From a virus, in IMG/VR virus record IMGVR_UViG_3300021368_000689, positions 1-41,712 of that record: 41,712 nucleotides of DNA; one strand, 5' to 3'. The notes under the pieces were generated by a model. That model had not been told where the DNA came from and made no database searches. It saw only the letters and a program-made list of their open reading frames with translations. Positions 1 to 8,109 of the stretch are shown here, in pieces. Each line of letters opens with the position of its first letter. The first letter of the stretch is position 1. The position numbers and the translations under genes are program-made.

Positions 1-62
1 TACCATATATAAAAGATGAAGTTACATCTATAATGATGTGGTTAAAAGACAACCAACAATGA
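1..62 (+). CDS. 3' end of an upstream gene (partial)
   Basis: The frame starting at base 3 is open from the window edge to a TGA at 60-62 and encodes about 19 residues ending in MMWLKDNQQ. Its stop overlaps the ATG of the next gene in an ATGA arrangement (59-62), the same coupling used between the next two genes. That coupling is the main reason to think this is a real coding end. Nothing can be said about function from so short a tail. Confidence 0.45.
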   Translation, partial: PYIKDEVTSIMMWLKDNQQ

Positions 63-316
63 GATATAAAGAATTTATAGTAGCAATAGCAATACAATCA
101 AGACATTCTAAAGTACCAACAGATTTTAGATTTGAGAATACAAAGATAATGATTGATCTTGATAAAGTAGTTTGGTGTAAACAATACTTTCATGAAGCAA
201 CTGATGAGTTTAAACATGATTATACAGATGTGTTTATTGAAGGACAAACAGAAGCAGTAACGCTACAGCATAATTATGATGAGTTTAAAAAACTCCTAAA
301 AAATAAAAGTAAATGA
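59..316 (+). CDS. Small hypothetical phage protein
   Basis: This 85-residue protein begins MRYKEFIVAI. I chose the ATG at 59 over the in-frame GTG at 38 because it overlaps the previous stop (ATGA) and follows an ACAACCAACA leader like those of other genes here. The protein is mixed charged with no signal peptide or membrane segment, and it ends in a Lys-rich tail. It is translationally coupled to the next gene by another ATGA overlap (313-316). Its place at the head of the packaging operon suggests a late role, but I do not recognise the family. Confidence 0.7.
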   Translation: MRYKEFIVAIAIQSRHSKVPTDFRFENTKIMIDLDKVVWCKQYFHEATDEFKHDYTDVFIEGQTEAVTLQHNYDEFKKLLKNKSK

Positions 317-831
317 TAGTAAAGTTATTTGATGTACAAAACAGTAAGATAGTATTAACAGAACATTGTTATGCATTACCATTTTTAAAGAAAGTAATGG
401 ATGAATATCCAGATACTTATATGCAGGTTTATCAATATGTATTTTATATGACCTGTCCTAACCCTGATATGAATCCATTTTTTAATTTACCAGAACATGA
501 AAAGGAAGATATTATAATTGAAGAAATACAATTAGAAGAGTCTCCAGAAGATGGTACAATTAGATATGCTTTAGATATGTGTAAGAAGTTATATGAAACA
601 CCTACCTATAGAGCATATGTAGGTATTAAATCTATGTTAGATAGATTAGCAAAGTATATGGAGGTAACTGCTATTGAACACGGCAGAGATGGTAATATAA
701 ACTCTATGGTTAATGCAGCTGCTAAGTTTGAGTCTATTAGACAATCTTATAAAGGTGCATTTAGTGACATGAAACAAGAACAAGAAAGCTCTGTGCGTGG
801 TGGTGCAGGTTTAGCTTATGACCAATTATAA
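313..831 (+). CDS. Conserved protein upstream of terminase; terminase small-subunit candidate
   Basis: The protein has 172 residues. The N-terminal part contains a hydrophobic/aromatic stretch, YVFYMTCPNPDMNPFFNLPE (about residues 43-62). I associate that pattern with short proteins preceding the large terminase in crAss-like and related Bacteroidetes phages. The C-terminal half is predicted helical (TYRAYVGIKSMLDRLAKYME, then a Gln/Glu-rich end). A helical protein of this size directly upstream of the packaging genes could be the DNA-recognising small terminase subunit, but no helix-turn-helix is clear by eye. That role is inference from position and shape. The start overlaps the previous stop by 4 bp. 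Confidence 0.7.
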   Translation: MIVKLFDVQNSKIVLTEHCYALPFLKKVMDEYPDTYMQVYQYVFYMTCPNPDMNPFFNLPEHEKEDIIIEEIQLEESPEDGTIRYALDMCKKLYETPTYRAYVGIKSMLDRLAKYMEVTAIEHGRDGNINSMVNAAAKFESIRQSYKGAFSDMKQEQESSVRGGAGLAYDQL

Positions 832-848
832 ATTTTAAAATCAACGTT

Positions 849-1304
849 ATGAACAAAAAACAAAAAAGAGAAAGAGCAGAAAAATGGTTTGCTGCTCATG
901 GTATTAATCCTAACACGCCAGATTCTGATGGTAATCAAAGAGTATTAGACATGCGTCCTACTCAAAGTTTTACAGAAGATATGGATGGTGTTATTAGTCA
1001 TCCTTGTACAATTACTGTAGAAGGATTTTTATTTTATGCACATGTAACTGTAGAGTTCAATGATGGTACAAACTCTTATGAATTCCAAGGTGGATCTGGA
1101 GGAGTAGGTGTAGGTGATTTAACATGTGAAGGTGTTATCTACTATGGTAATCAAGACACATTGTTAAAAGCTACAACATTTGGTGTTGCATTTGGTGCAG
1201 AAGATGGTGGTGTATGTCAAGTAACTTGGGGTACAAGCGGTAATGCATCAGCTGCTGGGATAGGTGAAGGCTTAGGTGCTTTTGGTGGAAGTGGATCATG
1301 GTAA
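849..1304 (+). CDS. Gly-rich protein of unknown function with GGSGSW C-terminus
   Basis: The protein has 151 residues. A short basic N-terminus (MNKKQKRERAEKWFAAHG) is followed from about residue 45 by alternating hydrophobic/polar beta-type sequence and a strongly Gly-rich C-terminal half ending GAFGGSGSW. There is no signal peptide. The ending recalls C-termini of VapA-type compact beta-barrel proteins and some lipid-interacting proteins, but this is resemblance by eye only. It lies between the terminase small-subunit candidate and the co-chaperonin, so it is expected to be expressed late. A minor virion component, a membrane-active protein or an accessory factor are all possible. Confidence 0.75.
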   Translation: MNKKQKRERAEKWFAAHGINPNTPDSDGNQRVLDMRPTQSFTEDMDGVISHPCTITVEGFLFYAHVTVEFNDGTNSYEFQGGSGGVGVGDLTCEGVIYYGNQDTLLKATTFGVAFGAEDGGVCQVTWGTSGNASAAGIGEGLGAFGGSGSW

Positions 1305-1316
1305 AAGCAAATACAT

Positions 1317-1442
1317 ATGAAATGGATCTTCTGCTATTGGGATGAACCAGAGTTTAAAAATAAAAAACCAAATAAAAATGAAACAAATAGTTATACCAGT
1401 AGGAAAAAGACTACTGATAAAAAGAAAAGCAGCGGAGAGTAA
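1317..1442 (+). CDS. Possible 41-residue overlapping ORF
   Basis: An ATG at 1317 opens a 41-codon frame (starting MKWIFCYWDEPEFKNKKPNK and ending at TAA 1440-1442). It fills the short gap after the Gly-rich gene and overlaps the first 65 bp of the co-chaperonin gene in another frame. The first 20 residues are not shared with any other gene and have a plausible aromatic/acidic-then-basic composition. The Lys-rich second half may only reflect the GroES-like reading frame shifted. It could be a real leader peptide or chance. Confidence 0.25.
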   Translation: MKWIFCYWDEPEFKNKKPNKNETNSYTSRKKTTDKKKSSGE

Positions 1443-1653
1443 AACTGCATCTGGAATAATTATACCTGAGATAGCTCAAAAAAAAGAGTTTAAAGGTACT
1501 GTTGTAGGTGTAGGTGCTGAGGTAGAAGAAATAAAAGTTGGTGATGAAGTTCAATATGCAGAACATGCAATGCCAACACCTATGGAGCATGAAGGTGTAG
1601 AACATTTACTTTTACAAGCAGGAGATGTATTTGCAATTATAAGATATGAGTAG
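1378..1653 (+). CDS. GroES-like co-chaperonin (Cpn10 family)
   Basis: The protein is 91 residues from the ATG at 1378. That start is preferred over the ATG at 1342 because it follows AAAACCAA with 6 nt spacing, as at four other genes, and places the Cpn10 fold at the N-terminus. Visible features are VGKRLLIKRK (residues 8-17), a mobile-loop segment with the GroEL-binding hydrophobic triplet (GIII, residues 26-29), then KGTVVGVG, KVGDEV and a C-terminal GDVFAII strand. The family caps GroEL so that substrates fold inside the chamber. Phage versions such as T4 gp31 help fold the major capsid protein. Its position just before the terminase and capsid genes fits that role; no GroEL is present. 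The 3' end overlaps the terminase start by 8 bp. Confidence 0.92.
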   Translation: MKQIVIPVGKRLLIKRKAAESKTASGIIIPEIAQKKEFKGTVVGVGAEVEEIKVGDEVQYAEHAMPTPMEHEGVEHLLLQAGDVFAIIRYE

Positions 1654-3838
1654 GACTATACCTACATATGATAATGGATCTTGGAGTACCACTGAATTTG
1701 AGAATGATGAGGTATTCCAAGAATTCATTTTTGACCTATTTAAAGTCCCTGGTGAATATAAATTTGATGAAACAAGTTTAATATTCAATGAAGAAGCCAG
1801 AAGATTTAATAAAGATGGTTTGTATTGTAGTGCACCATTTAGGTCAAAAGATTTTATGTCATATTGGGATGATCAAAAAAATAAATGCAGACAAGGAGTA
1901 ATTTATAAAAATAAAGGTAATACCTGGTATTTAACTAGAGATTACTATATGTGGTTAAACTTCTTACCAATATTTGATAAAGAAGAAAAGAAGTATGGTT
2001 TTGCTAAAGTTAGAGATGCACAGTATCATATGGCTTTATATGAGTTACTTGCAGAACTTAATAATCAACATTCAGCAATTCTAAAGAAACGTCAGATTGC
2101 ATCATCTTACTTCCACATGGGTAAGATAATTAATACGTACTGGTTTGAAGAAGGTAGTACATGCAAAATTGGTGCATCATTAAAAGATTATATAAATGAT
2201 AAAGGATCTTGGAAGTTTCTTGAAGAATATAAAACATTTCTAAATGAGCACACAGCTTGGTATAGACCAAGTAATCCAGAAAAAGTTTTATTATGGCAAC
2301 AACAAATTGAAGTTAAAGTTGGTAATAGAAAAACTTCAAGAGGTCTTAAATCTAAGATACAAGGTGCATCTTTTGAAAAGAATGCAACAACTGGTGTAGG
2401 TGGTCCTTGTTCTTACTTCTTTCATGAGGAGGCAGGTATTGCACCTAAGATGATGCAAACATATGAATACTTAAGACCAGCAATGTCTTCAGGTATGGTA
2501 ACTACTGGTATGTTTATAGCAGCAGGATCTGTAGGTGATCTAGAACAATGTGAGCCATTGAAAGAGATGATAATGAACCCATCATCAAATGACATATATG
2601 CCGTAGAAACTAATCTTATAGACGCAGAAGGGACTATTGGTATGGCAGGATTATTTTTACCAGAACAGTGGTCTATGCCCCCTTATATTGATTCTTATGG
2701 TAACTCACAAATAGAAGAAGCTATTGAAGCTATTGATATTGAAAGAGAAAGATGGAAGAATGAATTATCACCAGAACAATACCAGTTAAGAATATCTCAG
2801 AAACCTAAAAATATTGCAGAAGCATTTGCATATAGAAAAGCTTCAATATTTCCTCAAGGTATATTATCTAAACAACTTAAAAAGATTGAGGAAAAAGAAT
2901 ATTCATATGAGTTAATTGATTTAGAAAGAGAACAAGAAGGTATTATAGCAAAAAGAACAACTAAGCTACCAATATCAAAATTTCCAGTAGATAAGAAAGC
3001 TACTGACAAAACTGGATCTATAGTAGTATGGGAAAGACCTGCATCAAAAAAACCAGACTTTGGTTCATACTATGCATCTATTGACCCTGTATCAGAAGGT
3101 AAGACAACAACATCAGATTCTTTGTGTAGTATTTTTGTATATAAAAATGCAACAGAAGTTACAAGAGAAACAGCAGCTGGTGATATAGAACAATTTATAG
3201 AAGGAGACAAAATTGTAGCTGCATGGTGCGGTAGGTTTGATGATATAAATAAAACACATGAAAGACTTGAGCTAATTATAGAGTGGTATAATGCTTGGAC
3301 TATTGTTGAGAACAACATATCCTTGTTTATACAACATATGATTGCAAGAAAAAAACAAAGATATTTAGTACCTAAACAACAGATATTATTCTTAAAGGAT
3401 TTAGGTTCTAATAGAACAGTTTATCAAGAGTATGGTTGGAAGAATACAGGAACATTATTTAAGAGTCATTTAATATCATATGCTATTGAATATATTAGAG
3501 AAGTTACTAATGAAGATCTAGATGATACTGGATCTGTAATGAAGCAAACATTGGGTGTTGAAAGGATACCTGATCCAATGTTGATAAAAGAAATGTTAGC
3601 TTATTATCCTGGACTTAACGTGGATAGACTTGTTGCCTTTGGTGCACTAGTTGCATTTGTTAAAATACAACAGTCTAATAGAGGATACGCTAAAAGGCGT
3701 GAATCAGAGAGTGATTCTTTGGTAAATTCAGAAAAAATAAGTAAATTAAAGTATACCAGTGCGTTTAGAAATATAGGCCGTAGGTCTTCTGGTATGGGAC
3801 AAAAAATTAGAAGATCTGGTTTTAAAAATTATAAATAG
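1646..3838 (+). CDS. terL: Terminase large subunit (packaging ATPase and nuclease)
   Basis: This 730-residue motor drives DNA into the prohead and cuts it at the end of packaging. The ATPase half has a deviant Walker A, KKRQIASSYF (residues 147-156), in which the usual RQ-x-G-K-[ST] lysine position is Ser. The Walker B region is SYFFHEEAG with acidic residues E261/E262. The C-terminal RNase H-like nuclease shows the three expected acids: D480 in ASIDPVSEG, E555 in TIVENN and D660 in NVDRLVAFGAL. The C-terminus is very basic. The start overlaps the co-chaperonin gene by 8 bp, implying coupled translation. The length is within the large range seen for crAss-like terminases. The family call is secure; the packaging strategy cannot be read from sequence alone. 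Confidence 0.93.
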   Translation: MSRTIPTYDNGSWSTTEFENDEVFQEFIFDLFKVPGEYKFDETSLIFNEEARRFNKDGLYCSAPFRSKDFMSYWDDQKNKCRQGVIYKNKGNTWYLTRDYYMWLNFLPIFDKEEKKYGFAKVRDAQYHMALYELLAELNNQHSAILKKRQIASSYFHMGKIINTYWFEEGSTCKIGASLKDYINDKGSWKFLEEYKTFLNEHTAWYRPSNPEKVLLWQQQIEVKVGNRKTSRGLKSKIQGASFEKNATTGVGGPCSYFFHEEAGIAPKMMQTYEYLRPAMSSGMVTTGMFIAAGSVGDLEQCEPLKEMIMNPSSNDIYAVETNLIDAEGTIGMAGLFLPEQWSMPPYIDSYGNSQIEEAIEAIDIERERWKNELSPEQYQLRISQKPKNIAEAFAYRKASIFPQGILSKQLKKIEEKEYSYELIDLEREQEGIIAKRTTKLPISKFPVDKKATDKTGSIVVWERPASKKPDFGSYYASIDPVSEGKTTTSDSLCSIFVYKNATEVTRETAAGDIEQFIEGDKIVAAWCGRFDDINKTHERLELIIEWYNAWTIVENNISLFIQHMIARKKQRYLVPKQQILFLKDLGSNRTVYQEYGWKNTGTLFKSHLISYAIEYIREVTNEDLDDTGSVMKQTLGVERIPDPMLIKEMLAYYPGLNVDRLVAFGALVAFVKIQQSNRGYAKRRESESDSLVNSEKISKLKYTSAFRNIGRRSSGMGQKIRRSGFKNYK

Positions 3839-3853
3839 CCAAAATTAGTTTAG

Positions 3854-6613
3854 ATGAGAGTATTAAATGCAATGCAATTAAAAAATGGTGCAAAGGCAGA
3901 AGGAGGACCTACTTTTTCAAGTCTTACACAACCAACCCAGTTCCTTCCTTTTTCAAAGAAAACTGATGACTGGGCAGCTTGGAATTTAGATTGGCTAGAA
4001 CTTCAAGGTATAGAATTCTTGCGTATGAATGCAAGAAGACTTCTTAAAAATTATAAGTTAGCAAAAGGTATTATTGATAAATCAGATTACATTGTAGAAC
4101 CAGACAATGACTACAAAGAGTTGATGGATGTGTTAACACAAGAAAATGATTCAGCATTAGAATTAAAATTTTATCCTATTGTCCCAAATGTAATAAATGT
4201 ATTAACTGGTGAGTTTGCTAAAAGATATTCTAAAGTACAATTTAGAGCTGTAGATGATACTTCTTATAATGAGATGCTTGAAGAAAAGAGAATTCAGATA
4301 GAAGAATCTTTACTTGCTGATGCAGAAAAGAACTTAGTAATGAAGATGGTTCAAATGGGATTAGACCCTGCATCTGAAGAAGCTAAACAACAACTTAATC
4401 CTGAAAATCTTAAATCATTACCAGAGATAGAAGACTTCTTTAGTAAAGATTACAGAAGTATGGTTGAAGAGTGGGCATCCCACCAACTTGCAGTTGATGA
4501 AGAAAGATTTCATATGCAAGAACTAGAAGAAAGAGCATTTAGAGATATGCTTATTTCTGATAGAGAGTTTTGGCATTTCCGTATGTTAGAGGATGACTAT
4601 GACCTAGAGTTATGGAATCCTGTTTTAACATTCTACCAAAAATCTCCAGACCAAAGATATATTTCTGATTCTAATTATGTTGGTAAGATTGATCTTATGA
4701 CTGTGGCAGATGTTATAGACAGATACGGATATCTTATGAATGAAAAGCAATTAAAGTCTTTACAAAAGATATATCCTGCAAGATCAGCTCAATATCAAGT
4801 TAATGGTTATCAAAATGATGGTGCATACTATGATGCAACAAGATCTCATGAATGGAATACAAATATGCCAGGTCTTGCATACAGACAGTATACTAGTAAC
4901 TATTGGAATGATCCATCTATAGGTGGTGATATTGTTAGTGAGATATTAGATAACTCAGAAGATATGACTCCTTTAGATGAAGGTAACTTAATGAGAGTAT
5001 CTACTATTTACTGGAAAACTCAAAGAAGAATAGGGCACTTAACTAAAATAGAATTAGACGGAACTGTTACTCAAGAAATTATTGATGAAACATTCAAGAT
5101 TACTGAGAAAGCTGTATATGATACTTCAATATTTAAAAATAAAACTAGAGAAAACTTACTACAAGGAGAGCACATTGATTGGATTTGGATTAATGAAGTT
5201 TGGGGTGGTGTAAAGATTGGTCCTAATTTACCAGCAATGTGGAGATCCACGATGGGTGATAATATTAACCCAATATATGTAGGTATTAATAGAACTAAAC
5301 CAGGAAGATTACCTTTTCAGTTTAAAGGAAACAATACACTTTATGGGTGTAAACTTCCAGTAGAAGGTAGAGTATTTTCAGATAGAAATACAAGATCTAC
5401 TTCTTTAGTTGATTTAATGAAGGCGTATCAAGTTGGATACAATATGGTTAATAACCAGATTGCTGACATTCTAATAGATGAATTAGGTACAGTAATTATG
5501 TTTGATCAAAATGCTTTACCACGTCATTCAATGGGTGAAGACTGGGGCAAGAACAATTATGCAAAAGCATATGTAGCAATGAAAGATTTCCAAATGCTAC
5601 CTCTTGACACATCAATTACAAATACTGAGAATGCAACTAACTTCAATCATTATCAAACTCTAAACATGGAGCAGACTAATAGATTGATGTCTAGGATTCA
5701 ACTTGCAAATTATTTCAAGCAGCAATGCTTTGATGCAATTGGCATTAATCCACAGCGTCTCGGTGGTGCAGTATCAGCACAAACTGCTACAGGGGTTGTA
5801 CAAGCTATGCAACAGTCATATGCACAAACAGAAATGTATTTTGTACAGCATTCAGATCAGTTAATGCCAAGAGTGCATCAAATGAGAACTGACTTAGCAC
5901 AATATTATTATAGTTCTAATCCAAGTGTTAGATTAAGCTATATATCTTCAGAAGCAGAAAAAGTAAACTTTGCAATAAATGGCACGGATCTATTGCTTAG
6001 AGACTTTAATATTTTTGCTACAACTAAAACAAATCACAGAGCTATACTAGAAAATCTTAAACAAATGGCTCTTACAAACAATACTACAGGTGCAAGCATC
6101 TATGAATTAGGTAACATTGTCAAAGCAGACTCTATTGCTGAAGTACAAGATATCCTAAAAGACTCTCAAATGAGACAAGAAAAAGAAAGAGCTCAAGAGA
6201 TGCAACAACAACAAGAGATGCAGAAAGCTCAAATTGAAGCTAAACAACAAGAAGAACAAATGAAACTTCAAGTTGAAATGTCTGAAAATGAGAAAGACAG
6301 AAAGAATAATGTTCTACTTGCAGAGATTAGAGCTGCTGGATACGGATCTATGGTGGATATAAATCAGAATCAACAGTCTGATTATCAAGATGCTATGGCT
6401 GATATTAGAGAATCTCAAAGATATCAAGATCAACTTTCTATGAAAAGAGAGGAGAACGCTAGCAAGTCTACCATGGAAAATAACAGATTATCCGTTGAAA
6501 GAGAAAAAATAGCTGCTCAAAAAGAGATTGCACAGACTAAATTGGACATAGCAAGAGAAAATAAAAATAAATATGATGTCCAAAAATCAAACAAAAAGGA
6601 GGATAAAAATTAA
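3854..6613 (+). CDS. Portal protein
   Basis: The protein has 919 residues, 15 bp downstream of the terminase. Portals form the dodecameric ring through which DNA enters and leaves the capsid and to which the terminase docks. The evidence is position between terminase and scaffold, length, and a core of mixed alpha/beta segments. The region DWAAWNLDWLELQGIEFLRM (about residues 39-58) and the segment FYPIVPNVINVLTGEFAKR (about 106-124) resemble portals of crAss-like phages. The final ~150 residues are Gln/Glu/Lys-rich with strong heptad character, consistent with the helical barrel that projects into the capsid. The protein ends in a run of basic residues. Confidence 0.85.
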   Translation: MRVLNAMQLKNGAKAEGGPTFSSLTQPTQFLPFSKKTDDWAAWNLDWLELQGIEFLRMNARRLLKNYKLAKGIIDKSDYIVEPDNDYKELMDVLTQENDSALELKFYPIVPNVINVLTGEFAKRYSKVQFRAVDDTSYNEMLEEKRIQIEESLLADAEKNLVMKMVQMGLDPASEEAKQQLNPENLKSLPEIEDFFSKDYRSMVEEWASHQLAVDEERFHMQELEERAFRDMLISDREFWHFRMLEDDYDLELWNPVLTFYQKSPDQRYISDSNYVGKIDLMTVADVIDRYGYLMNEKQLKSLQKIYPARSAQYQVNGYQNDGAYYDATRSHEWNTNMPGLAYRQYTSNYWNDPSIGGDIVSEILDNSEDMTPLDEGNLMRVSTIYWKTQRRIGHLTKIELDGTVTQEIIDETFKITEKAVYDTSIFKNKTRENLLQGEHIDWIWINEVWGGVKIGPNLPAMWRSTMGDNINPIYVGINRTKPGRLPFQFKGNNTLYGCKLPVEGRVFSDRNTRSTSLVDLMKAYQVGYNMVNNQIADILIDELGTVIMFDQNALPRHSMGEDWGKNNYAKAYVAMKDFQMLPLDTSITNTENATNFNHYQTLNMEQTNRLMSRIQLANYFKQQCFDAIGINPQRLGGAVSAQTATGVVQAMQQSYAQTEMYFVQHSDQLMPRVHQMRTDLAQYYYSSNPSVRLSYISSEAEKVNFAINGTDLLLRDFNIFATTKTNHRAILENLKQMALTNNTTGASIYELGNIVKADSIAEVQDILKDSQMRQEKERAQEMQQQQEMQKAQIEAKQQEEQMKLQVEMSENEKDRKNNVLLAEIRAAGYGSMVDINQNQQSDYQDAMADIRESQRYQDQLSMKREENASKSTMENNRLSVEREKIAAQKEIAQTKLDIARENKNKYDVQKSNKKEDKN

Positions 6614-6685
6614 GTGTTAGCTATATACTGCTAAATATTTTATTTTTTTATCAAATATTATAAGTTTAATATAAAAGTTTATTCT

Positions 6686-6703
6686 TATATTATATATGTA
6701 TAG
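6686..6703 (+). promoter_or_regulatory. Promoter-like element before the scaffold gene
   Basis: The 120 bp gap after the portal gene contains TATATTATATATGTATAG, which closely resembles the TATATTATTATTGTATAG element at 21813. It sits 30 bp before the scaffold ATG, leaving room for a short leader. No clear TTG is seen at a -33 position, so the call rests on similarity to the other elements. Confidence 0.4.
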
Positions 6704-6733
6704 AAAGTATTAATATTAAAACCAACAAATATT

Positions 6734-8050
6734 ATGAGTACAAAGACAGAAACCGTGAATAGTAAGGTAGAAACTTTAGATATCAATTTAGATGAAATCT
6801 TTGATGCGGCACCAAGTGCTGCTGATGTTACACTACCTGAAGAAAAACCAAACAAAAACATTTTTTCTGGTCTTAAACAAGATGCAGATATGTCATTTGC
6901 AGATCCTGATAAGGATGATAAAGATGACCTAAATGCTAAAGTTGAGGCTAAAGAAAAAGAAGAAGACTCAGTAGAGCCAGAAGTATCTGAGCCAGAAGTA
7001 AATGCTGAGGAAGGAAAAGAAGTAAAAGAAGAAGTTAACATTGATGAGGTTATTAACTCTATAGATGAAGTAACTGAAGAAGATGAGAAAAAAGAAAAGA
7101 GAGGAAGAAAAAAGATATCAGGTATAAGTGATGTATTTAACAAGCTTATTAAAGATGACAAAATTGTTCCTTTTGATGATGATAAGCCGTTAGAAGAATA
7201 TACGGCAAAAGATTGGGAAGAGTTAATTGAAGCTAACTTAGAAGAAAAGGCAAATCAAGTTAGAAGAGAGACTCCCAAACAGTTCTTTGAAAGTTTGCCA
7301 AAAGAATTACAAATTGCTGCAAGATATGTAGCAGATGGTGGTCAAGACATCAAAGGTTTATTTTCAACTTTAGCTCAAGTTGAAGAACAAAAAAGCCTTG
7401 ATGTAAAAACTGAAAGGGACCAAGAAAGAATTATTACTGAGTATCTATCTGCAACAGGATATGGTACTACAGAAGAAATTGCTGAGGAAATAGAAATTTG
7501 GAAGGACTTAGGAAAGCTTGAGCAACAAGCTATGAAGTTTAAACCTAAGTTAGATAAAATGCAAGAGAAGGTTGTACAACAAAAACTTCAAGAGCAAGAG
7601 CTTAAGAAGAAACAACAAGAACAAGCATCTCAGCAATATATGAAAAATGTATACGAAACCTTAAAAGGTGGAGAATTAGGTGATGTAAAAATTGATAAGA
7701 AGACACAAGCTATGTTATATAATGGTTTAGTACAACCATCATATCCATCAGTAAGTGGAAAGAATACTAATTTATTAGGTCACTTATTAGAAAAGTATCA
7801 ATTTGTTGAGCCAAATTATGGATTGATTTCTGAAGCATTATGGTTATTGCAAGATCCAGACGGATATAAAGCAAAAATCAAAGCACAAGGAGCACAACAA
7901 TCCATAGAGAAAACGGTAAGAAAGCTCAAAACTGAGCAAGCTAATTCTGGAGGCACTACATCTTTAGGAGTTAAAGATAGTGAACCAGCTGCAGCAAGAA
8001 CAGCTAAGAGAAAGATACCAAGAGCTAATAACATATTTAAAAGAATTTAA
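6734..8050 (+). CDS. Scaffolding protein (head assembly)
   Basis: The protein has 438 residues and lies directly upstream of the major capsid gene. The first ~125 residues are highly acidic (Glu/Asp/Lys with VEPEVSEPEVN-type repeats) and likely disordered. The middle is helical and carries LPKELQIAARYVADGGQDIK (about 188-207), a pattern I associate with capsid-assembly proteins of crAss-like and T7-like phages. The C-terminus is basic (AARTAKRKIPRANNIFKRI). An acidic, helical protein with a basic tail in this position is the classic scaffold layout, with the tail contacting capsid subunits. AAAACCAA lies 8 nt before the ATG. There is no sign of a protease domain. The protein contains no Cys. 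Confidence 0.8.
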   Translation: MSTKTETVNSKVETLDINLDEIFDAAPSAADVTLPEEKPNKNIFSGLKQDADMSFADPDKDDKDDLNAKVEAKEKEEDSVEPEVSEPEVNAEEGKEVKEEVNIDEVINSIDEVTEEDEKKEKRGRKKISGISDVFNKLIKDDKIVPFDDDKPLEEYTAKDWEELIEANLEEKANQVRRETPKQFFESLPKELQIAARYVADGGQDIKGLFSTLAQVEEQKSLDVKTERDQERIITEYLSATGYGTTEEIAEEIEIWKDLGKLEQQAMKFKPKLDKMQEKVVQQKLQEQELKKKQQEQASQQYMKNVYETLKGGELGDVKIDKKTQAMLYNGLVQPSYPSVSGKNTNLLGHLLEKYQFVEPNYGLISEALWLLQDPDGYKAKIKAQGAQQSIEKTVRKLKTEQANSGGTTSLGVKDSEPAAARTAKRKIPRANNIFKRI

Positions 8051-8109
8051 TTAGACAATTAAATATAAAAACGGGAAATTAATATTAACAATTAAAAACA
8101 ATCAAAATT

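Noticed and set aside
6614-6733. tRNA or small RNA gene in the longest gaps
   Set aside because: The gaps at 6614, 10033, 11844, 21740 and 24690 contain no cloverleaf, no GTTCRA-type T arm and no stable long structure beyond the hairpins listed.
6685-7161. 158-codon open frame on the minus strand, Ser/Phe-rich
   Set aside because: It is antisense to the acidic, GAA/GAT-rich start of the scaffold gene. Its Ser/Phe/Leu composition is the mirror of Glu/Asp/Lys codons, and it has no sensible start context.
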